DNA of 64,000 nt from Algoriphagus winogradskyi (GCF_900182815.1 NZ_FXUA01000002.1:682001-746000); one strand, 5' to 3'; positions 35,157-44,743 are shown, counted from the first letter of the stretch. Made by a program: numbers and translations. The notes: generated by a model not told the origin, from the sequence alone.

Positions 35157-36278
35157 ATGGAGAATAATAATCTTGAATTCCTCAAAAAGAACCTGAAATT
35201 CCTTGGCTTTGGCACTTCGTTAAATGCTGCCTTGGAAGCTAAAGTTTCTGAGAGACAGGAGTTTTTCAAAATAGGAGTTTCAACCGATTTTAATGCCAGG
35301 CAAAAGGATGGAAGCCTGGGAAAGGATAAGGTAAATTATGAGCTGAATTTCTCGAGATCTTCGAAGCCCTACCATTATTTTTTGGATAGCGTAAAAGTCA
35401 CCCTAAACGACCAGATCCAGAACACATTTTCTTATGGAAAGGGAAATGACGTGACGGCAAAGGAAGCCTATAATTTGCTCAGAGGAGCTTCTATTTTGAA
35501 GAAGGCCATCCTGACAGACAAGTTTTCTTTGAGCTTTATTGACGATGCGGGAATAAGGGGGAAGGAAATGATGGTGTCCAGCACAGAAGAGGCTTCCAAG
35601 ATCATCGCCGAAAATGTGAAGAATAAAGTCAATGTTCACGGTTCATACGACCTCTATGCAAAGGGCTACCTGCTGAGAACCTATGGTGGGGCTACCGGCA
35701 AGGACTTTTCCTCCATGCCTGAAGGCAAAGTATATCTGTCCTATTCGTATTTCGATAGATCAACGAATCAGCACCAAGCATCACATAATCTGTATGACAA
35801 CTTAAACTTGGCCTTGGATGCAAAGGAAGCCATTCTAAAAAATCCTAATCCAGAGCAGGATATCAAAGGCTTCAAGATTCTTCACGAGTCCAAATCGCAT
35901 ACAATTTTTGAGTTTGATAAGGAAGGAAATGAAGTGTCGGTCGAAGCCCCAAAGAGAAATGAGAACATTTGGATCAAGCTGGATTTTGATCAAAAGACCG
36001 AGGATGGAAATTATGCCTTTAAAAAATTCTACCAGAACTATGGCTTCAACCTGGAATCTGAATTGAGCAGATTCCCGATCAAAGAATTGGTAAATCCTCA
36101 GGAAAAGGAACTGCTTATTTCCAGCTTAGGCCGGGGAAATACCCAAATGGCCACTTTGGAAACTAGGCAGCCGATATTGATTGAGGCGGATCCTCAGTAT
36201 AAGAAAATCCAGTTTTATGACATGGATTTCAAGAAAATGAACGTTTTACCTTCACAGACTCAGGAAATGGGTAGGTAG
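35157..36278 (+). CDS. Bacteroidetes mobile-element protein of unknown function
   Basis: A 373-residue protein starting MENNNLEFLKKNLKFLGFG, a start seen in a group of uncharacterised proteins of Bacteroidetes plasmids and ICEs that carry two repeated domains. The conserved-looking stretch SKPYHYFLDSVKVTLNDQ is followed by FSYGKGNDVTAKEAYNLLRG. The open frame begins at 35142, but ATG 35157 matches the family start. Role unknown. It is the last gene before the cargo and is 39 bases after its neighbour. Confidence 0.65.
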   Translation: MENNNLEFLKKNLKFLGFGTSLNAALEAKVSERQEFFKIGVSTDFNARQKDGSLGKDKVNYELNFSRSSKPYHYFLDSVKVTLNDQIQNTFSYGKGNDVTAKEAYNLLRGASILKKAILTDKFSLSFIDDAGIRGKEMMVSSTEEASKIIAENVKNKVNVHGSYDLYAKGYLLRTYGGATGKDFSSMPEGKVYLSYSYFDRSTNQHQASHNLYDNLNLALDAKEAILKNPNPEQDIKGFKILHESKSHTIFEFDKEGNEVSVEAPKRNENIWIKLDFDQKTEDGNYAFKKFYQNYGFNLESELSRFPIKELVNPQEKELLISSLGRGNTQMATLETRQPILIEADPQYKKIQFYDMDFKKMNVLPSQTQEMGR

Positions 36279-36366
36279 GAATGGCTACCCAAAACCTATT
36301 GCCATACTCATTATTACTCTTTTGCCTTAGCAAATCCTTAATCTTTAAACTAAACCATTTTATGCC

Positions 36367-36861
36367 ATGAGAAATTTGAAATACCTGTTAGTACTCGCAT
36401 TAGCTGTTTTTTCTTTTAGCTGTTCTTCAGAGGATGAGACTCCAAAACTTGTTGAAAAATCTGTTACTATCGAAGTTGAAATGGATGGTAATTACTCTGA
36501 CTATTTGGTGACCTTTTCGGTTCATAGCATGCTGAGCGGCACATCTACTTTTGTCGCACCTGTATTGGATCAGCCTACCGAACTCAACTGGACCCAAGTG
36601 ATCGAACAAGGCAATACCTATACGCTTTCTTTTGAGCCAGAAGTCCCACCCATTTCGGTCACTTCTTCAGCCCCGATCCATAGCTTGGGCTTAGTTTTTA
36701 ATGCCGTTCACTTGGGAGGTGAAACCGATGATTCATTCCGGCCACTTTCAACGACCATCAATGTTTTGGCTGATGGGGAAGTCTATCGACAGTTTGAGTA
36801 TAAGGCTTTACCTCCAGGAGAGGTTTCTGTACCACTTGCTGAGGAGATTACTTTTCAATAG
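36367..36861 (+). CDS. Lipoprotein of unknown function
   Basis: A 164-residue lipoprotein: hydrophobic leader (LKYLLVLALAVFSFSCSSED) with lipobox SFSC, Cys19, and Ser/Glu after it as in Bacteroidetes surface lipoproteins. The mature part is beta-rich with no recognised domain. Its last 30 codons are repeated with 75 of 90 bases matching at 44744-44833, on the far side of the copper cargo. It is preceded by its own intergenic gap and is probably transcribed separately from the transfer genes. Confidence 0.75.
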   Translation: MRNLKYLLVLALAVFSFSCSSEDETPKLVEKSVTIEVEMDGNYSDYLVTFSVHSMLSGTSTFVAPVLDQPTELNWTQVIEQGNTYTLSFEPEVPPISVTSSAPIHSLGLVFNAVHLGGETDDSFRPLSTTINVLADGEVYRQFEYKALPPGEVSVPLAEEITFQ

Positions 36862-36862
36862 T

Positions 36863-37210
36863 TTGGTAAAGGATATATTGGTCTGTAAAAATTTAGGGTG
36901 CAACAACATTTCAATTACCTACGATTATCAATTTCATAACGTCATAGTTTGTAAGGATTGTGAACTTTGGAGTCGGATAAAAATTGATGAATGTTGCAGG
37001 AACCCTTACGAGATATTTGTTTTTCAGCATGTCTATGGAAAACCTACATTTATTCGTGAACAATGTTTGAATTGCGGCGGCTGTTCCGATATGAACAAAC
37101 CATTGAATTTTAAAAAACACTCGGAAATGGTCGATGAAAGGTTTTCTTTTTCGAACGTTAGACTTGAGGAATACAAATCTGAACTGAAGCCAAGATTTCA
37201 GAGCGGTTAG
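36863..37210 (+). CDS. Possible Cys-rich zinc-ribbon protein, TTG start
   Basis: The frame from TTG 36863 gives 115 residues with spaced cysteines that look like paired metal knuckles: VCKNLGC, VCKDC, ECC, and EQCLNCGGC. This arrangement is unlikely by chance, although the start codon is weak and directly follows the lipoprotein stop. The open frame further upstream belongs to a shadow of the lipoprotein gene. It may be the 3' part of a gene truncated at the cargo border. Function unknown. Confidence 0.4.
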   Translation: MVKDILVCKNLGCNNISITYDYQFHNVIVCKDCELWSRIKIDECCRNPYEIFVFQHVYGKPTFIREQCLNCGGCSDMNKPLNFKKHSEMVDERFSFSNVRLEEYKSELKPRFQSG

Positions 37211-37287
37211 CCCAATTCATTCTGGGAGTGTCGGCTGATTGGCGCCATAAAAAGACAACAAAAATCGTGTATCTTCGTCTCCTAGAT

Positions 37288-37656
37288 ATGCAAAAGTTTG
37301 CACTCATGGCGTTTTTAATTTCTCTTGGATTCTTTTTGAACCCAACAGATAACTATGCTTGCAGTAAGTCGAGCGAAAAAGCTGAGATTCCCAAGACCGA
37401 GACGTGTGACGGCGAATATGATTCTGAAACCAAGAAGTGCTGCGCTAGTGGTCATTCTGAAAAAGATTCAAAAGGATGTAACGGAAAATGTTCGGAACAC
37501 GCTTGCCATTGTACTCCCAATAGTTCTATTCCTCCATTACTTACAAATCCTCAATTTTCAGTTGGTTTGAAATGGAGCGAATCTATCTTTTACTATCAGA
37601 GAACCAATTATACATCAGGTTTTTTATCAGTTTGGCTACCGCCAAAAATAGGCTGA
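37288..37656 (+). CDS. Secreted Cys-rich protein at the start of the copper cluster
   Basis: A 122-residue protein with a hydrophobic leader (FALMAFLISLGFFLNPTDNYA). The mature part contains CDGEYDSETKKCC, KGCNGKCSEHACHC and an aromatic tail ending WLPPKIG. The Cys/His density suggests metal binding. The frame is open from 37228, but ATG 37288 opens a proper leader. It is upstream of the HMA protein in the same orientation. Function is inferred only from composition and neighbours. Confidence 0.6.
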   Translation: MQKFALMAFLISLGFFLNPTDNYACSKSSEKAEIPKTETCDGEYDSETKKCCASGHSEKDSKGCNGKCSEHACHCTPNSSIPPLLTNPQFSVGLKWSESIFYYQRTNYTSGFLSVWLPPKIG

Positions 37657-37747
37657 CTTTTTCCCATTACAGCCACAGAACTGTCTAATTGAAAGCAATT
37701 ACCGGCTTTCTTAAGAGTTTCTTTCCCTCATATAAAATTTTCAAAAA

Positions 37748-38635
37748 ATGAAATCAATAAAAATATTGATGGCAATCATGGCATTGCTATCGTCTACAGC
37801 TATAAATGCTCAAATCAAAAACACTAAAACCGAGAGTGTAAAAATTTATGGGAACTGCCAAATGTGCGAAGTAACCATTGAAAGAGTGGGTAATGTAAAA
37901 AATGAAGCCGAGGTTGATTGGAATAAAGAAACCAAAATGGCTACAATCACCTATGATGCAAATTTGACCAATCCAGATGAGATCTTGAAGCGCATTGCAT
38001 TGGCAGGTTACGATAGCGACCAGTTTCTTGCTCCGGATAAAGCGTATGCAATGCTTTCTGAATGTTGCCAATACGAAAGAATAAATAAAAAAGAAGCCAT
38101 CATGCCGAACTCGAGTATGAAAATGGAAAGCCATTCCAACCACGGCGCGGAAATGGGGATGAAAAATGGGGAAAAACCCGCAGAAAACATGGAGACGCAG
38201 AATGCCGGTGAGCTTCAACCTGTTTTTGACCGATACTTTGATTTAAAAGATGCCTTGGTGCAATCAGATGGGAAGTCAGCATCCACTGGAGCAAAAGCTC
38301 TCGTAACCGCAATCGGCAAAGTGAAAATGGGCGAACTGGAACCAAAAACCCATGAAGTGTGGATGGTGAAAATGAAAGCATTAAGCGAAAATGCAGAAAA
38401 AATCAGCGAGTCCACCGATGCTGATGATCAACGCGTTTATTTTTCAGGTCTTTCACAGCCTATGTATGAGTTGATGAAGCTTTCTACAGCCGGACCAACC
38501 GTTTATTACCAAAAATGTCCCATGTACAACAATGGGAAAGGAGCAAACTGGCTTAGTAAAGAAAGCTCTATCAAGAATCCATACTATGGGTCAATGATGA
38601 TGACTTGCGGAAGTACAGTTGAAAAAATTAATTAA
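37748..38635 (+). CDS. Periplasmic HMA-DUF3347 copper-binding protein
   Basis: A 295-residue exported protein (signal ILMAIMALLSSTAINAQ). Residues about 30-100 form a heavy-metal-associated domain with the metal site GNCQMCE (CxxC), and residues about 150-290 match DUF3347, which ends with TVYYQKCPMYNNGKGANWLS. A Met/His-rich linker (MKMESHSNHGAEMGM) lies between them. It is likely to bind Cu(I) in the periplasm and pass it to other members of this copper cluster. Confidence 0.85.
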   Translation: MKSIKILMAIMALLSSTAINAQIKNTKTESVKIYGNCQMCEVTIERVGNVKNEAEVDWNKETKMATITYDANLTNPDEILKRIALAGYDSDQFLAPDKAYAMLSECCQYERINKKEAIMPNSSMKMESHSNHGAEMGMKNGEKPAENMETQNAGELQPVFDRYFDLKDALVQSDGKSASTGAKALVTAIGKVKMGELEPKTHEVWMVKMKALSENAEKISESTDADDQRVYFSGLSQPMYELMKLSTAGPTVYYQKCPMYNNGKGANWLSKESSIKNPYYGSMMMTCGSTVEKIN

Positions 38636-38707
38636 TCCCAATGTTGTAGCTGATATGAACAGAAGTGAATTTCTAAAAAGACCTTGAAAAATTAAACTAA
38701 AATATAA

Positions 38708-39265
38708 ATGAAAAAATTAATAATACTATTCCTAATCGCTTTCTCACCATTAATAGCGGTAGCTCAACACGAACATCATCAGCCACAAAAAGATACTACA
38801 GTAAAATCCAAAAGTCCGCGCACATCCGCTATGGCAATGATTGGAGACAACCATATACATATAGACTATGGTTCGCCAAGCGTAAGGGGGCGAGTTATAT
38901 GGAATGGTCTGGTCGCTTATGGACAAGTTTGGGCGACTGGTGCGCACAAAGCTACGTGGATTGAATTTTCGGAGGATGTAACAATCAACAATCAACTAAT
39001 TGCTAAAGGAAAGTATGGATTTTTCACAATCCCAAATGAGGAGGAGTGGATACTTATACTTAATAAAGATTGGGATATGCATTTGGCGGATGATTACAAT
39101 TCGGAGAACGATTTGATGAGGATAAAAGTCCAACCAAAAAAGAATGATAATCTCACTGAATCCTTACAATATCAGGTAGTTAAAACAAATGAAAACCAAG
39201 GCAAAATAGAGATAAGTTGGGAGTTTGTGAGTGTTTCGTTTGATTTCAAAAACGCTGAGAAGTGA
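38708..39265 (+). CDS. DUF2911 family exported protein
   Basis: A 185-residue protein with a signal peptide (LIILFLIAFSPLIAVAQ) and a short His-rich start of the mature part (HEHHQP). The DUF2911 core is clear: IDYGSPSVRGRVIWNGLVAYGQ, WATGAHKATWIEFSEDV, KGKYGFFTIPNEEEWILI and NKDWDMH. The family's role is unknown. Its occurrence inside a copper locus may relate to the His-rich N-terminus. It overlaps the start of the ATPase by four bases (GTGA). Confidence 0.85.
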   Translation: MKKLIILFLIAFSPLIAVAQHEHHQPQKDTTVKSKSPRTSAMAMIGDNHIHIDYGSPSVRGRVIWNGLVAYGQVWATGAHKATWIEFSEDVTINNQLIAKGKYGFFTIPNEEEWILILNKDWDMHLADDYNSENDLMRIKVQPKKNDNLTESLQYQVVKTNENQGKIEISWEFVSVSFDFKNAEK

Positions 39266-41379
39266 GAAAATATACGTGTCCGATGCACCTTCAGGTGCTT
39301 AAAGACGAACCCGGCAAATGCCCTATTTGTGGGATGGACTTGGTGCCTTTTGGAAATAATTCAGAACATTCCCATCATGAAAATGCAGCCCAAAACCATT
39401 CAAACCATTCCCAAAAAGACTATAACAAACACGAAGGGCATCAAACAAGTGATTTCATCAAACGGTTCTGGGTAAGTTTAATTCTTACCGTTCCCATCTT
39501 GCTGCTATCTCATATGATACAGCAATGGCTAGGATTCAGCATCGCCTTCCCAGGAGATAGGTACGTATTAATGGCATTGGGTACCGCCATTTATATTTAT
39601 GGCGGGATGCCATTTTTAAAAGGAATGGTTGGCGAAATAAAATCCAAAGCCATCGGGATGATGACCTTGGTCGCTCTGGCTATTTCGGTGGCATACTTCT
39701 ACAGTATGGCTGTGGCTCTTGGATTTCCCGGCATGGATTTCTTTTGGGAGCTTGCCACTTTGATTGTCATTATGCTCCTGGGACATTGGCTGGAGATGCG
39801 TTCCCAAATGGCCGCCTCAAAAGCATTACAGTCTTTGGTGGCCTTACTGCCTAACGAAGTAACTATTGAACGCAATGGTGAAGCAGTTAAAATAAAGTTG
39901 GAAAAGCTTATGAATGACGATACTGTCATCATTAAGCCAGGAGAGAAAATTGCCGCTGATGGATTGGTAATTGAAGGCTCTTCATCTGTGAACGAAAGTA
40001 TGCTCACCGGCGAAAGTGTCCCTGTGAAAAAACAAGTGGAAGCGAAAGTAATTGCAGGCTCCATAAATGGTGATGGCGTTTTAAAGATCAAAGCTACGGG
40101 AGTCGGAAAAGACAGCTATCTCAATAAGGTAATCAGTTTGGTGCAGGATGCACAGGCAGCAAAATCCAACACCCAAAACCTTGCAGATAGGGTTGCCAAA
40201 TGGCTGACCTTTATTGCAATCGCTGTTGGAGTCGGGACTTTTGTTTTTTGGTATAGCAACAGTGGCGATTTATCCTTTGCATTAGAAAGAATGGTAACGG
40301 TAATGGTCACTGCATGCCCACACGCTTTGGGGGTTGCTATCCCATTAGTAGTTGCTATCTCTACAACCCTTTCTGCCACAAATGGCCTCTTAATTAGGAA
40401 TAGGACTGCTTTTGAAACCACCAGGAAATTATCCGTAATCATTTTTGACAAAACCGGAACCCTTACGCAAGGATCTCACAGGGTTGAGAAAACTATTCCG
40501 TTAACAGATAAATATACTGGGGATGAGATCATCCAATACGCAGCAGCTGTTCAGCAAAATTCGGAACACCATATTGCTAAAGGTGTTCTCCAAACTTTAA
40601 AAGACAAAAATCTCGAGTTGTGGAAATCAGAGAATTTCCAGTTGATGCAGGGAATTGGTGTATCTGGAAACGTTAAGGGTAAGTCTGTGGTAGCAGCCGG
40701 ACCAAATTATTTCAAAGATAAGAGCTTAGCCTTTCCTGAAATCCCAAAGGATATCAATCAAGATGCCGAAACAGTGAACTTTTTGCTAATTGAAGATGAA
40801 GTCGTTGGCATTATTACCCTCGCGGATACCATTCGGGAAGGGTCGCAACAAGCGATCAATAAATTAAAGGCAATGAACATCAAATCGTTTTTGCTTACTG
40901 GCGATAACGAAAAGATAGCAGGGGCAGTAAGTAATGAGTTGGGAATGGACGGTTATTTTGCCAATGTGCTACCCCACACTAAACAAGAGAAGATAAAGGA
41001 ATTCCAAACCAAAGGTGAAATTGTAGCAATGACGGGAGATGGGGTAAATGATGCCCCTGCATTGGCACAGGCAGATGTGGGAATAGCTGTGGGTTCTGGT
41101 ACCGATGTGGCGGCTGAAACTGCCGATATCATTCTGGTAAATAGCGACCCTAGAGATGTAGCCAAAATGATTGATTTCGGAAAACGAACCTACCAGAAAA
41201 TGATACAAAACCTTATTTGGGCAGTAGGTTATAATATTATAGCTATTCCCCTTGCCGCAGGTGTGCTCTATCCAAACTTTGTACTAAGCCCTGCTATGGG
41301 TGCAGTGTTAATGAGTGTCAGTACCATAGTAGTTGCTATAAATGCAAGCTTATTAAAACTAAATAATTCAAATTCCTAA
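39262..41379 (+). CDS. CopB-type copper P1B-ATPase
   Basis: A 705-residue P-type ATPase with a GTG start. The N-terminus has a short heavy-metal-binding domain (KYTCPMHLQ ... GKCPICGMDLVP) and a His-rich linker instead of HMA domains. The TM6 metal motif is CPH (VTACPHALGVA), the mark of the P1B-3/CopB class, with MLTGES, IFDKTGTLTQG and MTGDGVNDAPA as actuator, phosphorylation and hinge motifs. It would export copper from the cytoplasm. It is coupled to the DUF2911 gene and followed after one base by the oxidase gene. Confidence 0.93.
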   Translation: MRKYTCPMHLQVLKDEPGKCPICGMDLVPFGNNSEHSHHENAAQNHSNHSQKDYNKHEGHQTSDFIKRFWVSLILTVPILLLSHMIQQWLGFSIAFPGDRYVLMALGTAIYIYGGMPFLKGMVGEIKSKAIGMMTLVALAISVAYFYSMAVALGFPGMDFFWELATLIVIMLLGHWLEMRSQMAASKALQSLVALLPNEVTIERNGEAVKIKLEKLMNDDTVIIKPGEKIAADGLVIEGSSSVNESMLTGESVPVKKQVEAKVIAGSINGDGVLKIKATGVGKDSYLNKVISLVQDAQAAKSNTQNLADRVAKWLTFIAIAVGVGTFVFWYSNSGDLSFALERMVTVMVTACPHALGVAIPLVVAISTTLSATNGLLIRNRTAFETTRKLSVIIFDKTGTLTQGSHRVEKTIPLTDKYTGDEIIQYAAAVQQNSEHHIAKGVLQTLKDKNLELWKSENFQLMQGIGVSGNVKGKSVVAAGPNYFKDKSLAFPEIPKDINQDAETVNFLLIEDEVVGIITLADTIREGSQQAINKLKAMNIKSFLLTGDNEKIAGAVSNELGMDGYFANVLPHTKQEKIKEFQTKGEIVAMTGDGVNDAPALAQADVGIAVGSGTDVAAETADIILVNSDPRDVAKMIDFGKRTYQKMIQNLIWAVGYNIIAIPLAAGVLYPNFVLSPAMGAVLMSVSTIVVAINASLLKLNNSNS

Positions 41380-41380
41380 A

Positions 41381-43636
41381 ATGATAAAAAGTAATATTTA
41401 TAAGAAGTTGTTGCTAATAGGTGTTGTGCTATTGGTAACCAACTCGCTTTTCGCACAAAAAGTAGTGCGATACGACTTGTATGTAAAGGATACCCTTGTC
41501 AATTTTTCAGGCAAAGAAAAATGGGCCATTGCCGTAAACGGGCAAATTCCGATGCCAACACTGACCTTTACCGAAGGTGATATAGCAGAAATATACGTGC
41601 ACAACCAACTCGAAGAAAGCACCTCTTTACATTGGCACGGCTTGTTTTTACCCAACAAGGAAGATGGCGTTCCTTATCTGACACAAATGCCAATTGAACC
41701 AGGCACAACACACAAATACACCTTTCCAATAATCCAGCATGGCACACATTGGTATCATAGCCATAGCGGACTGCAAGAACAAATAGGAATGTATGGTTCT
41801 ATGATTTTGAAGAAAAGAGATGACGACCCGGGATTAAGGGCAGGGATCGACGATATTCCGACCGTCCCAATTATTTTAAGTGAGTGGACAGACTACAAAC
41901 CCGAAAATGTCCATAGGATGTTACACAATGCTTCTGATTGGTTTGCCATCAAAAAAGGAACCACTCAAAGTTATGCCGAAGCCATACGAGAAGGTCATTT
42001 TAAAACCAAACTCACCAACGAATGGAAACGAATGTTGGCAATGGATGTAAGTGATATTTATTATGATAAATTTCTAATAAACGGCAAAAATGAAAGCCAA
42101 TTATCCCAATTCAAAGCAGGGGATAGAGTACGGTTGCAAATCTCAAACGGTGGAGCGTCCTCCTACTTTTGGCTCACTTATGCAGGCGGAAAAATGGTTG
42201 TTATAGCCAATGACGGCAACGATGTGGATCCTGTGGAAGTAGACAGGTTGATTATTGGTGTGTCGGAAACCTATGATGTCATTGTAACTATCCCCGCTGA
42301 AAATACTTCCTATGAGTTTCTTGCCACAGCGGAGGACAGAACCAAATCAGCTTCCATTTACATCGGCTCAGGCATCAAACAATTGGTTAGTCCATTGCCC
42401 AAACTGAAATATTTTGAAGGCATGAAAATGATGAACGATATGATGAAGATGAATGGCGATATGAACGATATGGGAATGAATATGAGCCTTCAGCAAATGG
42501 ATATGAACACGGTTATGTATCCCGAAATTTCAGGCGAAAATAAGCCAATGAAAATGGATGAAATGCCAGAAATGGATATGGAGAATATGGACCATTCTAA
42601 GCACGGTTCAGGTAATTCGGATATTGTAACCCTCAATTATGCGATGTTAAAGTCCCCAACTAAAACCACATTGCCTGCCGATGCTCCCGTTAGAGAATTG
42701 AAATTTGAACTGACAGGCAACATGAACCGATATGTGTGGAGTATGGACAATAAAGTGCTTGCAGAATCCGATAAAATTTTGATAAAGAAAGGAGAGATTG
42801 TAAGAATCACAATGTTCAACAACTCCATGATGCGTCATCCCATGCACTTGCATGGACATGATTTTAGGGTGATCAACGGACAAGATGAGTACGCTCCGCT
42901 CAAAAACGTAATGGATATTATGCCAATGGAAACCAACGTCATTGAGTTTGAAGCCAATGTTGAGGGGGATTGGTTTTTCCACTGCCATATTCTTTATCAT
43001 ATGATGGCAGGAATGAACCGGGTTTTTAGCTATGAAGATCAAGAACCAAATCCATTGCTTCCCGACAAAAAATGGGCTTACAAAAAATTGCAAAAAGAGA
43101 GCAACCAATTACACCTTATGGCTCAAAATGACTTTGCTACCAATGGCAATGACGGAATGGCGATGGTACAAAATGCCCGTTGGAGTTTTGGTACGGAATG
43201 GAGATTGGGTTACAATGATGAGCACGGTTATGAAAGTGAAACGCACGTAGGCAGGTATCTTGGAAGAATGCAATGGCTATTGCCTTTTGTCGGTTTTGAT
43301 TGGCGTTACCGAAAGTTAGGCCACGACGAAGTAGAACAAAACATTTTTGGACAGAAAAGTACCAAAGACAACCGTGCCCAATTCAGTGTAGGAGTTGCCT
43401 ATACCTTACCCTTGTTATTTATTCTACAAACCGAAGTTTATCAAGACGGCAATGTAAGAGTTCAATTAAGACGAGAGGATATACCTATATCAAAAAGATT
43501 CAGAGCAAACATTATGGTTAATACTGACAAAGAATACATGGTCGGATTGAACTATATAGTAGGTAAAAACATCGGGTTCAGAACTCATTACGATAGTGAT
43601 ATGGGATTTGGAGGGGGATTGATGTTGAATTATTGA
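41381..43636 (+). CDS. Multicopper oxidase with C-terminal CopB-like barrel domain
   Basis: A 751-residue exported protein (signal LLLIGVVLLVTNSLFAQ). Residues about 25-575 are a three-cupredoxin copper oxidase with LHWHGLFLP, GTHWYHSH, HPMHLHGHDF and HCHILYHMMAGM as the four Cu-ligand motifs, plus a long Met-rich insert (about 345-410; MMNDMMKMNGDMNDMGMNMS). Residues about 590-751 look like the beta-strand region of CopB-type outer-membrane copper proteins (GTEWRLGYNDEHGYESET, RMQWLLPFVGFDWRYR). It would oxidise Cu(I) and is probably tethered to the outer membrane. Confidence 0.9.
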   Translation: MIKSNIYKKLLLIGVVLLVTNSLFAQKVVRYDLYVKDTLVNFSGKEKWAIAVNGQIPMPTLTFTEGDIAEIYVHNQLEESTSLHWHGLFLPNKEDGVPYLTQMPIEPGTTHKYTFPIIQHGTHWYHSHSGLQEQIGMYGSMILKKRDDDPGLRAGIDDIPTVPIILSEWTDYKPENVHRMLHNASDWFAIKKGTTQSYAEAIREGHFKTKLTNEWKRMLAMDVSDIYYDKFLINGKNESQLSQFKAGDRVRLQISNGGASSYFWLTYAGGKMVVIANDGNDVDPVEVDRLIIGVSETYDVIVTIPAENTSYEFLATAEDRTKSASIYIGSGIKQLVSPLPKLKYFEGMKMMNDMMKMNGDMNDMGMNMSLQQMDMNTVMYPEISGENKPMKMDEMPEMDMENMDHSKHGSGNSDIVTLNYAMLKSPTKTTLPADAPVRELKFELTGNMNRYVWSMDNKVLAESDKILIKKGEIVRITMFNNSMMRHPMHLHGHDFRVINGQDEYAPLKNVMDIMPMETNVIEFEANVEGDWFFHCHILYHMMAGMNRVFSYEDQEPNPLLPDKKWAYKKLQKESNQLHLMAQNDFATNGNDGMAMVQNARWSFGTEWRLGYNDEHGYESETHVGRYLGRMQWLLPFVGFDWRYRKLGHDEVEQNIFGQKSTKDNRAQFSVGVAYTLPLLFILQTEVYQDGNVRVQLRREDIPISKRFRANIMVNTDKEYMVGLNYIVGKNIGFRTHYDSDMGFGGGLMLNY

Positions 43637-44134
43637 GAACGGAGTTTCAATTAATAAGATTAAACTATATTGATATAGATAGCTTGACTTAACTGCCTCA
43701 ATTATAGGATCGGTTTTGAGGAAGTTATCTTTTGATCTATAATAAAGAAAGTAGTAGTTGTAGTACGATTTTAACTATAAGACTCCATTCCGTATTTCTG
43801 TAATAATTTGGTTTGAGTAGTCAAAATTCTGAGAGAAATACTCGAGTACACCCTTAGGCACTTGGTGAAAAGTTTAAAACTTGAGATTTGCAGAAGGTTA
43901 AAAGACACTAGACCTCTTGATAACTACACTAAAGCCTCCTGCATGAACTGTAGGAGGCTTTATGTTTGTTGGGTCGCTCTCGGTTCTGTAAAAACTAATT
44001 CATTTTGGAATGCTTGGTACGGTAAATGCATTCTATAATTTCAACACTTGGCACCTTGATGTCTTATTATCGGGCGACAGCGATACTGAAGGCCGGGCAA
44101 CAGCGGACCTGAAGAAAATTTAAATTAACTAGTT
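43637..44134. other. Gap after the copper oxidase gene
   Basis: No credible gene in about 500 bases. The first half is AT-rich. A strong hairpin lies at 43931-43961, and the stretch after it leads to the Cys-rich four-helix gene. No repeat or insertion signature was seen. Confidence 0.5.
43931..43961 (+). terminator. Terminator-like hairpin after the copper operon
   Basis: AAAGCCTCCT (43931-43940) pairs perfectly with AGGAGGCTTT (43952-43961) around an 11-base loop. A T-rich stretch (atgtttgtt) follows on the + strand. It lies about 295 bases after the oxidase stop and before the next gene, so it can separate the two transcripts. Confidence 0.65.
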
Positions 44135-44479
44135 ATGAATTACGAAAAATTTAAAAATTGTATCGATGCCTGTTATGAATGTGCAAGTGAATGCGATCAC
44201 TGTGCAACAGCCTGTCTTCAAGAGGAAGATGTAAAAGCAATGGCAAAATGTATCCAGTTGGATAGATATTGTGCTGATATCTGCCGTATGGCTGCCGCTT
44301 TTATGGCCCGAGCCGATGGCTTTATGGGTGAAAATTATTCCCGCCAATTATGTGGTTTTTGCGCCACGATTTGTGAAGAATGTGGAGCAGAATGTGACAG
44401 TCATAAAACAGAGCATTGTAAAAATTGTGCAGAAGCTTGTAAAAGATGCGCTGAAGAATGCAGAAAGATGGCCGCTTGA
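44135..44479 (+). CDS. Four-helix bundle Cys-rich copper-binding protein (DUF326)
   Basis: A 114-residue cytoplasmic protein with 19 cysteines in CxxxC spacings along predicted helices (CIDACYECASECDHC, LCGFCATICEECGAEC, HCKNCAEACKRCAEEC). This matches the DUF326/Csp-like family of copper storage proteins, which bind many Cu(I) ions inside a four-helix bundle. It complements the export and oxidation genes upstream by buffering cytosolic copper. A hairpin terminator follows 16 bases after the stop. Confidence 0.9.
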   Translation: MNYEKFKNCIDACYECASECDHCATACLQEEDVKAMAKCIQLDRYCADICRMAAAFMARADGFMGENYSRQLCGFCATICEECGAECDSHKTEHCKNCAEACKRCAEECRKMAA

Positions 44480-44494
44480 GAGACTTGCTTCAGT

Positions 44495-44530
44495 CCAAAA
44501 GGATATACTTTGTCAAGTACATCCTTTTGG
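44495..44530 (+). terminator. Hairpin downstream of the Cys-rich copper protein
   Basis: CCAAAAGGATATAC (44495-44508) and GTACATCCTTTTGG (44517-44530) are complementary except for one position, with an 8-base loop. It is placed 16 bases after the stop codon. The following bases (aaatagtttttac) are only weakly T-rich. Confidence 0.6.
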
Positions 44531-44539
44531 AAATAGTTT

Positions 44540-44740
44540 TTACAGAATACGTCCATGATGAGGTGCGGGCCAACTGTTTTGAACATCTGTAAGTGACCCG
44601 AAGTGATCAGGTGATCCGGGAAAGTATGGATCCCGAAAGACCAAATCCGGATTGATCGGGTCTTGATTTTTAAATTTTTCCAGATAAGATGTGATGGTCT
44701 CCTCCTGTTTCTTAATGATGGCTGTTTGCTCAAAGAGCAT
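44540..44740 (-). CDS. Doubtful small ORF or gene remnant
   Basis: A 66-residue frame reading MLFEQTAIIKKQEETITSYL onward, then VFRDPYFPGSPDHFGSL and WPAPHHGRIL. The composition is protein-like and no domain is recognised. Its start abuts the lipoprotein 3' fragment at 44744, i.e. the cargo border, so it may be the remnant of a gene inserted or deleted there. It could also be chance. Confidence 0.25.
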   Translation of the reverse strand: MLFEQTAIIKKQEETITSYLEKFKNQDPINPDLVFRDPYFPGSPDHFGSLTDVQNSWPAPHHGRIL

Positions 44741-44743
44741 GAA

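Noticed and set aside
36269-36290. GGGTAG/CTACCC hairpin after the last conjugation gene
   Set aside because: Only six pairs with a 10-base loop and no T-run, so it is too weak to call a terminator.
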